Assembly (NCBI RefSeq): GCF_029688845.1
Contig: NZ_JARUKW010000001.1
Location: 1 to 64,000 of the forward strand
Direction of reading: 5' to 3'
Length of the DNA stretch: 64,000 bases
Source of the DNA: Natronococcus sp. A-GB1
Lineage (GTDB): Archaea; Halobacteriota; Halobacteria; Halobacteriales; Natrialbaceae
The notes below the pieces were generated by a model that saw nothing but the letters and a program-made list of their open reading frames with translations, was not told the DNA's origin and did not search any database. The position numbers were made by a program, and so were the translations under genes. Shown piece by piece: positions 43,603 through 51,191 of the stretch (position 1 is the first letter of the stretch; every line of letters begins with the position of its first letter).

Positions 43603-43659
43603 GTGAGCTACGGCGATCCGGACAGGCGATTTACAACGGTTGAGTCCATACGATAGCTA

Positions 43660-43998
43660 ATGAGCAACATCTTGCTGGCGGCAATCATCGGAATTCCGCT
43701 CGTCTGGCACCTCGGAATCACCGCGTTCGTCTACTACGATTCCGGCCGCGTCGGCCTCGAGCCGACGCGGAAGTGGGTCGCGATCACCTTCGCGATCCCG
43801 ATCTTCGGCTTCTTCATCTACCTTTTCGAGCGCAGCGAGCTCGACTACGACCCCGAAAGCGACCCCTACAAGGGTCAGAACTACAACATCCACCCCTCGA
43901 GGGCCGACGACGCGCCGCTGCCCTCGCGAGGCGACGACCGGGAGGGGCCGGACGATCTCGAGGGACCGGACGGGTCGGACTCCGAGCGGGAGCGGTAG
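43660..43998 (+). CDS. Small two-TM protein
   Basis: A 112-residue protein. Two TM helices (about residues 5-26 and 38-54, the second in KWVAITFAIPIFGFFIYLFE) are followed by an acidic cytoplasmic tail rich in Asp, Glu and Gly. The layout resembles phospholipase-D-nuclease-N-like small membrane proteins, but the match is weak. GATTTAC at 43629-43635 is a TATA box 25-31 nt before the ATG. Function is unknown; it does not overlap the eut genes. Confidence 0.65.
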   Translation: MSNILLAAIIGIPLVWHLGITAFVYYDSGRVGLEPTRKWVAITFAIPIFGFFIYLFERSELDYDPESDPYKGQNYNIHPSRADDAPLPSRGDDREGPDDLEGPDGSDSERER

Positions 43999-44003
43999 CG
44001 ACG

Positions 44004-45452
44004 TCAGAACGCGAGCGTCTTGACGACGACGGGAACGCTGTCGTGGCCCGCGATCGGCGCGCCGACGTCGAGGTAGTCGCCGTCCCGGGCTGCGAGTTCG
44101 TCGAGCGCGACGAGGGGACGCTCGCTGCGGCGCTCGAGGAGCTGGCCCAGCGCCTTCGCGCAGTTCTGGCGAACCACGACGACGATCGGGAGCGAGGGCG
44201 GCAACGGCTCGAGCGCCGACGCAAGCGCGTCCGCCACCGAGCCCAGCCGCTCGTACACGAGCGGGCCGACGTCCGCGACCGAGAGGGCGACGGCGTCGAG
44301 ATCGTGGAGGTCGTGGAGCTCCCGAAGCCGTGCGACCGCAGCCTCGAGGGGTTCGCGAAGACGGCTCTCCTCGAGGCCCGCGAGGTCGCCGACGTCGGCG
44401 ACCGGAACGTTCCGAAGCGGCAGCAGGTCGGGCTCGATCGAGATCGTCCGCCCGCTGAGCGTCGTCGACTCCGTCCCGGCGCCGACGACGGTCGCCCGCA
44501 GGTCCTCCGCGGACTCGAGAACGGGCCAGGATCGCACCCGCTCGTGTTCGCGCAGCGCGGCCGCGAGTAGCCCCCCGAGGTCGCCGTGGGCGAACGGGTC
44601 GGCCGGCGGCGAGTCGACGAGCCGGCCGACGCCGCCGCTGAAGACGACGCCGTCGAGGGAGACTGGGTCGGTCGGCAGCTCGCCGATCGCCAGCTCGCGC
44701 GTGAGACGGTCGAACGGCGGAACCTCGAGCAGGTCGACGATCCGATCGGCCATCGCCGCGGCGAGGCCGGCGAGCAGTTCGTCGTCGGGTTCGTCGCCGA
44801 CCGCGAGCGGGAGCTCGAGTGCTTCGGCGAGCGCTCCGGCGGGCGGCGAGATCGAGCCGATGCGTCCGTCGTCGTCGAACCGGACCAGTCGCCCGCCGAC
44901 GTCGAGACAGCGCGTCTCCAGAACCCGACTTTCGCCTCGCTTGCGGCCGTCGAACCGTCCGTCGAAGATCGCGACGTTGGTCGTTCCGCCGCCGACGTCG
45001 ACGTTGGCGACGGTTCCGCCCGTTTCGGCGGCGTGGGCTGCTGCACCGGAGCCCCGACCCGCAAGCACCGCCTCGAGATCCGCACCGGCCGTCGCGGCCA
45101 CGAACCGGCCCGCGTCGGCGGCGACCCGGTGGACGAGCGGTTCGGCGTTCTCCCGGCGCGCCGTCTCGCCAGTGACGATCACGGCGCCCGTATCGACGGC
45201 CGCGGGCTCGAGCCCGGCCGCCTCGAGGTCGCGTTCGACGAACGCGGCGACCCCCTCCACGTCGATCGTCTCGCGATCGAGCAGCGGCGTCTCGCGGACC
45301 GGGCCCCGAAAGACGATCTCGCGGTCGACGATCTCGGGACTCGCCGCCCCGCCGGGTGGCGTCTCGACTCGCAGGCGGCTGACGACGGTGTGTGTCGTGG
45401 TCGTCCCGACGTCGATGCCGACGCTCGTCAGCGATTTCGGATCGGCGTTCAC
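44004..45452 (-). CDS. eutA: Ethanolamine ammonia-lyase reactivating factor EutA
   Basis: A 482-residue ASKHA-fold ATPase that should exchange damaged B12 on EutBC. Motifs seen are VGIDVGTTTTHTVVSRL at the N-terminus (phosphate-1 loop), NVDVGGGTTNVAIF (phosphate-2, about residue 154), VFSGGVGRL (adenosine loop) and VVVRQNCAKALGQLL near the end. Length and motif order match bacterial EutA. Initiation is at GTG 45452, only 6 nt after the eutC stop, so it is third in the eutB-eutC-eutA operon. Rejected alternatives are hydantoinase and diol-dehydratase reactivase, because the neighbours are clearly eutBC. Confidence 0.9.
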   Translation of the reverse strand: MNADPKSLTSVGIDVGTTTTHTVVSRLRVETPPGGAASPEIVDREIVFRGPVRETPLLDRETIDVEGVAAFVERDLEAAGLEPAAVDTGAVIVTGETARRENAEPLVHRVAADAGRFVAATAGADLEAVLAGRGSGAAAHAAETGGTVANVDVGGGTTNVAIFDGRFDGRKRGESRVLETRCLDVGGRLVRFDDDGRIGSISPPAGALAEALELPLAVGDEPDDELLAGLAAAMADRIVDLLEVPPFDRLTRELAIGELPTDPVSLDGVVFSGGVGRLVDSPPADPFAHGDLGGLLAAALREHERVRSWPVLESAEDLRATVVGAGTESTTLSGRTISIEPDLLPLRNVPVADVGDLAGLEESRLREPLEAAVARLRELHDLHDLDAVALSVADVGPLVYERLGSVADALASALEPLPPSLPIVVVVRQNCAKALGQLLERRSERPLVALDELAARDGDYLDVGAPIAGHDSVPVVVKTLAF

Positions 45453-45458
45453 GACCGG

Positions 45459-46265
45459 TCAGGACTCCGTCCGGAACTCGCGGTCGTCCTCGCGGAGGTC
45501 GACTCCGCTGGCCTCGGCGTCGAGCATCTCCCCGATCAGGTCGACGAGCTCGGCGCCGGCCTCGACCGGCGGGAGCCCGCCGTCGTGGATGTTCGAGACG
45601 ACCGACTTTTTGGCCGTCGCCGAGCCGCGCTCGGGGCCGTACACCAGGTACGCGCTCAGGCTCTCGGCGGTCCGGAGTCCGGGCCGTTCGCCGATGAGGT
45701 TCACACAGCAGTCGGCCTCGAGCTCCTCGCCGACGGCATCCATCACGTCGACGCGGCCGAATTCGACGAAGACGGGCGTGCCGACCGAGACACCGCGAGC
45801 CTCGAGCCCGTCGAGCAGCGCGGGCAGGAGCTGCGGGACGTTGGCCTCGACGGCCGACGAGGAGAGCCCGTCGCTGACCACGATCTGAACCTCGGGGCCG
45901 GGATCGCAGTCGCGCTCGAGTCGCTCGAGGCTCTCGGCGTCGAGCTCCCGCCCAAGGTCGGGACGTGCGAGGTACTGGTCCGTGTCCGCGACCCTCGTCC
46001 GGAGCCTTACTAACCCGAACTCCTCGAGCAGGTCGTCGCTCACGCGCGAGTGGACCGCGTCGCGGGCGACGCCGTGGTCGGCCCGGAACTCGAGTAACGC
46101 CTCGGTGGTCGGCCGCGGGCCAGCACGGCCGACGCCGAGTCTGGTGGGGTTTCGCTCGACGATTCGACGGAGCCGCTCGTTGCTCTCGGCGTCGGTGTCG
46201 ATACCGACCTCACTGCCGTTTTCGACTGTCGGTTCGTCAGGATCTGAGTGGGAGTCGGAGGCCAT
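45459..46265 (-). CDS. eutC: Ethanolamine ammonia-lyase small subunit
   Basis: A 268-residue EutC, the light chain of the adenosylcobalamin-dependent ethanolamine ammonia-lyase. The family pattern is clear: LGVGRAGPRPTTEALLEFRA, then DHGVARDAVHSRVSDDLLEE, then QIVVSDGLSSSAVEANVPQL, and CVNLIGERPGLRTAESLSAY. An acidic tail of about 30 residues precedes these, a halophile addition. The ATG at 46265 lies 2 nt after the eutB stop, which shows tight operon coupling. Confidence 0.95.
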   Translation of the reverse strand: MASDSHSDPDEPTVENGSEVGIDTDAESNERLRRIVERNPTRLGVGRAGPRPTTEALLEFRADHGVARDAVHSRVSDDLLEEFGLVRLRTRVADTDQYLARPDLGRELDAESLERLERDCDPGPEVQIVVSDGLSSSAVEANVPQLLPALLDGLEARGVSVGTPVFVEFGRVDVMDAVGEELEADCCVNLIGERPGLRTAESLSAYLVYGPERGSATAKKSVVSNIHDGGLPPVEAGAELVDLIGEMLDAEASGVDLREDDREFRTES

Positions 46266-46267
46266 GG

Positions 46268-47629
46268 TTACGTGAAGATCGTCGGGTCGCCCGCGCGTTC
46301 GGTGAGCCGGCCCTCGAGCCAGAGGTCCATCTCGGCGAGCCACTCGCGGAACGCGGGAGCCGGCCCGAGGTCGAACAGCTCCCAGAGTGCGGCCGCGTCG
46401 TGGTAGCTGTTGGACTGGTAGTTCAGCATGACGTCGTCGCCCATCGGCACGGTAATGAAGTAGTTCGCTCCCGCCGCGGCGAGCAGGACGGCGAGGTTCT
46501 CGATGTCGTTCTGATCGGCCTGCATGTGGTTCGTGTAGCAGGCGTCGATCCCCATCGGAATTCCGTGAAGCTGGCCCATGAACACGTCCTCGAGGCCGGC
46601 GCGGATCACCTGGCGGCCGTCGTAGAGGTACTCCGGGCCGATGAAGCCGACGACCGTGTTGACTAGGAAGGGGTCGTAGCGCTTCGCGAGGCCGTAGCAG
46701 CGCGCCTCGAGGGTGAGCTGATCGACCCCTTCGTGGGCGTCGCCCGACAGCTCGGCGCCCTGTCCCGTCTCGAAGTACATGACGTTCGGTCCCGAGGAGA
46801 CGCAGCGACGCTGTGCGAGGTCGTGGGCCTCGTCGAGCAGGTCGACGTCGACGCCGAACTCGTCGTTGCCCGCTTCGGTACCGGCGAGGCTCTGGAAGAC
46901 GAGATCCGCGGGGGCACCTTCCCGGATGGCGTCCATCTGGGTGGTGACGTGGGAGAGACAGCAGTTCTGGGTCGGCACGTCCCACTCCTCGATGAACTCG
47001 TGGGTCGCCTCGAGAATTCGCGTCGTCGTCTCGACGCTGTCCTGGACCGGATTCACGCCGATCACGGCGTCGCCGGCGCCGTAGGAGAGCCCCTCGCGCG
47101 TCGCGTCGATGATGTTCGAAACGTCGTCGGCCGGATCGTTCGGCTGCAGTCGAAACGAGAGGGTCCCGGCCTCGCCGACCGTCGTGTTACAGCGTGCGGA
47201 TACTTCCATTCGCGAGGTGACCAGCGCCAGGTCGAGGTTCGACATGAGCTTCGTCACGGCGGCGATCATCTCGCTGGTGAGGCCAGGGCGGATCGCCGCG
47301 ATCTCGCGCTCGCCCGTTCCCGTGGCGACGAGGTGCTCTCGCAAGTCGGCGACGGTCCAGTCTTTGATCTCGTCGTAGATCGGCTCCCGGACCGCCTCCT
47401 GAATGACCCGCGTCACCTCGTCCTCGTCGGCGGGAACGACCGGGTTCTCCCGCAGCGTCTCGAGTCGCATCCCCGCCAGCGCCCGCTTGGCGGCAACCCG
47501 CTCGGCGTCCGAGTCGGCCGCGATCCCGGCGAGTTCGTCCCCGGTCTTTCCTTCGTTGGCCTTGGCGAGGACCTCCACGACGGAGTCGAAGCGATCCCCG
47601 GCGGCTGGCGTCGTAGTTTGGATTGCCAT
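46268..47629 (-). CDS. eutB: Ethanolamine ammonia-lyase large subunit
   Basis: Splits ethanolamine into acetaldehyde and ammonia with coenzyme B12, together with EutC. It is 453 residues, equal to bacterial EutB. Recognised segments are LANEGKTGDELAGI-type N-terminus, ALVTSRMEVSARCNTTVGEA, EGLSYGAGDAVIGVNPVQDS, QNCCLSHVTTQMDAI, FQSLAGTEAGNDEFGVD and NHMQADQNDIENLAVLLAAA. The start MAIQTTTPA at 47629 is preferred; an in-frame ATG at 47671 would add 14 residues. First gene of the eut operon. No shell-protein, eutD, eutE or eutG gene is nearby, so acetaldehyde must be handled without a microcompartment. Confidence 0.96.
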   Translation of the reverse strand: MAIQTTTPAAGDRFDSVVEVLAKANEGKTGDELAGIAADSDAERVAAKRALAGMRLETLRENPVVPADEDEVTRVIQEAVREPIYDEIKDWTVADLREHLVATGTGEREIAAIRPGLTSEMIAAVTKLMSNLDLALVTSRMEVSARCNTTVGEAGTLSFRLQPNDPADDVSNIIDATREGLSYGAGDAVIGVNPVQDSVETTTRILEATHEFIEEWDVPTQNCCLSHVTTQMDAIREGAPADLVFQSLAGTEAGNDEFGVDVDLLDEAHDLAQRRCVSSGPNVMYFETGQGAELSGDAHEGVDQLTLEARCYGLAKRYDPFLVNTVVGFIGPEYLYDGRQVIRAGLEDVFMGQLHGIPMGIDACYTNHMQADQNDIENLAVLLAAAGANYFITVPMGDDVMLNYQSNSYHDAAALWELFDLGPAPAFREWLAEMDLWLEGRLTERAGDPTIFT

Positions 47630-47778
47630 GTATTCGCTATCGGACGGTACGTCGGGAAGATGCTTCACCATTTGTCGAACGTTACCAAACCACAGTTGCT
47701 GCAATGAAAGCGACGGCGCGTTCGGCGATCGGGATGGGCGATGGCCACGGTTTTCTACGACGAACCGACAGCGGAGGT

Positions 47779-48951
47779 ATGAAGCGAGCGACGGTCTGGA
47801 CGGTTGCGATCTTCCTGTTCGTCCTCGGGGACGCGATGGCGCTGCAGGCGAGGGGACCGATCCTCTCGAGTCTCGAGGCGACGTTCGGCGTCTCGGAGGC
47901 CGCGCTCGGGCTGGTGGCGCCGGCCGGCACCGCGGGCTTCGCCGTCGCCGCCGTCGCGACGGGGCTTCTCGCGGGACGACTTCGAATGCGGTGGGCGCTG
48001 TTCGCAGGTGCCGCGGGCGTGATCTGTGCCCTGGTCGCGATGGCGGCCGCGCCCGTCTACGCCGTGTTCCTGCTCGCGTTGCTCGCTCAGGGCGGCGCCG
48101 CGGGCGTGTTCCGCGGTGTGGATCGGGCGGCCCTGAGCCATATCCACTCGGCCAACCGCGGGCGGGTGTACATCGCCTACGCGCTCGCCTGGGCCGTCGG
48201 CGCCGTGCTCGGACCACAGCTGGTCACCGGTGTCCTCGCGATTGCGGACTGGCGCGCCGTCTTTCTCGTTCTCGCGGCACTCTTCGTTCCGGTCGCGGTC
48301 GTCGCCGCCCGGACCGAACTCCCCTCGATGGAGGCCGAGCGGTCGATCTCGGTCGATGCGCTCCGGGCGCTGCTCGGCCGACCCGCCGTCGTCGGCGCCA
48401 CCGTCGGGATCCTGTTTACCGGCGCCGTCGAGGGGATCGTCTTCACCTGGCTCGTCTACTATGCCGAGGGGTTCTACGGGACGGGGACGGCCAGCCTGCT
48501 GCTGTCGACGTACCTGCTCGCGTACATCCCCGCTCGAACGGGCTACACGCTGCTCGTGGATCGAGTTCCCTACCTCCTGTTGATGCTGGTCGCGACCGTC
48601 CCGGCGATCCCGGCGTTCGCGATCGCGTTCTCCGGGATCACCGGCCCCGTCCTCTTCGCGGCCGTCTTCGTCGCGGGCGCCGGGCTCTCGAGCTGTTTCC
48701 CCGCGCTGTCGGCCTATGCTGTCGAGGCGGCTCCGGAGTACAGCGGTCCGATCAACGCCCTCACGACTGGGGCAACGTACGTGGGGATCGCAGTCTCGCC
48801 GACCGTCGTCGGCGTCCTGGCCGAGGTGTACGGGCTGAACCGGGCGATCTGGCTCGTAATCGGCTTTGCGGTACTACTCTCGTCGACGATCGCGGCGACG
48901 TGGCTCTGGACGGGAACGCCGGAGGCGCCGACCGTCGACGTCGCCGCCTGA
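47779..48951 (+). CDS. MFS transporter
   Basis: A 390-residue major facilitator with about 12 TM helices. The first loop LLAGRLRMRWALFAGAAG carries the basic A-motif position, and the centre (RTELPSMEAERSISVDALRA) is a charged loop between the two halves. It is divergent from eutB with 149 nt between the starts, so it could import ethanolamine or export a product, but that is position-based inference. GGAGG ends only 1 nt before the ATG at 47779, too close for a normal Shine-Dalgarno site. Confidence 0.9.
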   Translation: MKRATVWTVAIFLFVLGDAMALQARGPILSSLEATFGVSEAALGLVAPAGTAGFAVAAVATGLLAGRLRMRWALFAGAAGVICALVAMAAAPVYAVFLLALLAQGGAAGVFRGVDRAALSHIHSANRGRVYIAYALAWAVGAVLGPQLVTGVLAIADWRAVFLVLAALFVPVAVVAARTELPSMEAERSISVDALRALLGRPAVVGATVGILFTGAVEGIVFTWLVYYAEGFYGTGTASLLLSTYLLAYIPARTGYTLLVDRVPYLLLMLVATVPAIPAFAIAFSGITGPVLFAAVFVAGAGLSSCFPALSAYAVEAAPEYSGPINALTTGATYVGIAVSPTVVGVLAEVYGLNRAIWLVIGFAVLLSSTIAATWLWTGTPEAPTVDVAA

Positions 48952-48969
48952 CGACCGCAGAAACGAGGT

Positions 48970-50646
48970 TCAGTCGTCAGCTGGCGCAGCGTTCAGCTGG
49001 TCGTCGGAGACGGTACCGTCCTCGTTCCAGCCCCGTTCTGCGTAGTACTCGTCGAGTGCGGCGTCGAACTCGGGTAGCTCGTATGGCAGGCTGTCGTCCT
49101 CTCGGTCGAAGCCGCGCTGGTTGTTGAAGTGGCGCTCGAGCGCGACGACTCGGCCGCCGACCGCCAGTAACTCCTCGTAGTCGGCGTCGAGCAGGGTCGA
49201 CAGACGGTCCTCGTCGACGAAGTCCCGCGAGAACTTACAGAGGACGGCGCTGTCCTTGATCGCGTTGACGTTCTCGAGTTCGATCACTTTTGGGGGTTTG
49301 TCGTCGAGCCCCTCCTTCTCGAAGGCCTTCTCGGAGTCGACCAGCGGGTACTCGTAGGGGTAGAACTCGGCGTACATGTGGTCGGCGCCGCGGTTCGAGG
49401 TGGCGAAGGCAAGTCCCTGCCCGTTCAGCGTGCGGCCGTCGTGGGCGGGGAACTCGAGGCCCTTGACCGACCAGTTCTCGACGCCGAGGTCGTCGTGGAC
49501 GCGGTCGATCCCCTCCGCGAGGTCGTCGCCGACGCCCTCACGGTGGGCGATCTTTTCGACGAGGTCGTGGATCAGCTCGACGTTGCCGAACTCGTCCTCG
49601 CTCGCGAGATACGCGGCGATCGTATCGCCACAGGAGATCGTGTCCAGTCCGTACTCGTCACAGAGCTTGTTCGACTGCATGACGTCGACGATGTCGTCGA
49701 CCCCGGAGTTCGGGCCGAACGCCATCACGGTCTCGTACTCCGGCCCCTCGGTCTCGAGGCCCGACTCCTCGTCTCTGGTGGGGAGCTTGCAGGCGAACGC
49801 ACACGCGGAGCAGGTCCCTTTCTTGTACTTCTTCTCCTCGACGCGGTCGCCGCTGACGCCCTCGGCGCCCTCGAAGGAGAGCTCCGAGAAGTACCGCGTC
49901 GGCAGGGCCTCGACGGTGTTCGCGAACTCAGTCATCGAGGACGTCCCCTGTCGCTTCATGATGTGATCCGACTGGGCGGCCTCGCTGTGGACCTCCATCT
50001 GCAGCGGCGGGATCTCGACCTCGTGAGTCGAGTCGCCGTCGAAGGTGATCGCCTTCACGTTCTTCGCTCCCAGGACGGCACCCAGTCCGCCGCGGCCGAA
50101 CGCGCGCTCCTCGGAGGTCATGATCGAGGCGAACCGGACCTCGTTCTCGCCGCCGGGGCCGACGACGACGGTGTGGTCGGACTCGAGACCGTGCTCGTCC
50201 TCGATGTACTCGCAGGTCTTGGAGACCGTCGCTTCCTCGAGCTCCGGTACCGCCTCGAACTCGACGCCCTCGTCGGTGACGTGGACGATCACGAGTTCGT
50301 CGCTGACACCGGTGACTTCGACGGCACTGTAGCCCGTCCCCGTGAAGTTCCGCGAGAGGAACCCGCCGGCGTTCGAGGAGAGCAATCCGCCGGTGAGCGG
50401 GGAGACGGCGGTCGCCGACATCCGCCCCGTGAAGCTCATCTGGGAGTGCTGAAGCGGCCCCGTCGCGAGGTAGAGCCGGTTGTCGGCGCCGAGAGGATCG
50501 GCGTCGAAGGGGACCCGATCGTGGGCGAGTTTCGTCGCGAGCGCGCGCCCGCCGATGAACGACTCGAGGTCGTCGTCGACGTCCTCGGTCGTCGAGGAGC
50601 GCTCCTCGAGATCGATCGAACACAGCGGTCCGTGAACGTGTTTCAT
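48970..50646 (-). CDS. Aldehyde:ferredoxin oxidoreductase (tungsten enzyme family)
   Basis: Oxidises aldehydes to acids with ferredoxin as acceptor, using tungstopterin and one 4Fe-4S cluster. It is 558 residues. Typical parts: FIGGRALATKLAHDRVP, LSSNAGGFLSRNF, ERAFGRGGLGAVLGAKNVKA, the cluster motif CSACAFAC (about residues 280-287) and the fourth cluster Cys in DSAVLCKFSRD (about 481). Gaps in the N-terminus are normal. The start MKHVHGPL at 50646 is chosen; an ATG nine codons upstream is possible. It converges on the MFS gene and lies 3 kb from eutB; acetaldehyde from EutBC is a plausible substrate. Confidence 0.92.
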   Translation of the reverse strand: MKHVHGPLCSIDLEERSSTTEDVDDDLESFIGGRALATKLAHDRVPFDADPLGADNRLYLATGPLQHSQMSFTGRMSATAVSPLTGGLLSSNAGGFLSRNFTGTGYSAVEVTGVSDELVIVHVTDEGVEFEAVPELEEATVSKTCEYIEDEHGLESDHTVVVGPGGENEVRFASIMTSEERAFGRGGLGAVLGAKNVKAITFDGDSTHEVEIPPLQMEVHSEAAQSDHIMKRQGTSSMTEFANTVEALPTRYFSELSFEGAEGVSGDRVEEKKYKKGTCSACAFACKLPTRDEESGLETEGPEYETVMAFGPNSGVDDIVDVMQSNKLCDEYGLDTISCGDTIAAYLASEDEFGNVELIHDLVEKIAHREGVGDDLAEGIDRVHDDLGVENWSVKGLEFPAHDGRTLNGQGLAFATSNRGADHMYAEFYPYEYPLVDSEKAFEKEGLDDKPPKVIELENVNAIKDSAVLCKFSRDFVDEDRLSTLLDADYEELLAVGGRVVALERHFNNQRGFDREDDSLPYELPEFDAALDEYYAERGWNEDGTVSDDQLNAAPADD

Positions 50647-50753
50647 ACTGAGAAGGGTATCATCGATCACCACAAAACAGTTCGGTTCTCGCTTGCGGAG
50701 GGACGGGCGACTGTACCGATGTCGAAGCGCGGCTTCGATCGCGGAAGAGGCGC

Positions 50754-51011
50754 CTACCGTTCCAGCGAGGTGCCGTCGGGAAGGTGTAACTCGTCGTCCA
50801 GAACGACCTGCAGGCGATCCGTCGCAAACAACCGATCGATCTGGTCGTGCGTGAACGTGCCGTCACAATCGTCGCCGACGAAGGTCACCCGTTCGGGCGT
50901 CCGTTCGACGACGGTCGCGAGCGCGCTGCCGTTCCGGTAGTGGTATCTGATCGTCGTTCCGAGGTGGAGGGTCTCGGCGGTCACGCCGAGGGAAGTTCCG
51001 TGTGGGACCAT
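50754..51011 (-). CDS. Small beta-rich protein near AOR
   Basis: An 85-residue soluble protein: MVPHGTSLGVTAETLHLGTT, then IRYHYRNGSALATVVERTPE, VTFVGDDCDGTFTHDQIDRL, ending LHLPDGTSLER. It is probably a small beta barrel. I do not recognise the family. The ATG at 51011 is taken as start because GAATTATG about 25-30 nt upstream would serve as the TATA box of a leaderless transcript; an extended frame starts at 51062 in AT-rich DNA. It is not an obvious tungsten-cofactor protein. Confidence 0.5.
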   Translation of the reverse strand: MVPHGTSLGVTAETLHLGTTIRYHYRNGSALATVVERTPERVTFVGDDCDGTFTHDQIDRLFATDRLQVVLDDELHLPDGTSLER

Positions 51012-51191
51012 ACCGTGTTCAGGCTCGAGAGGTACATAATTCTTGTGCACTAATAGTTGCAATTATAATACTAATTCGAGATCAGATCCGCTCTTCGATG
51101 TAATAGCCAATTAAAACGGCTCTCTTAGCCGCATCTCACCATAATATTCGGTAACGCCACAGTCAACTGTATAGATACGTCTCGGGCGAAA

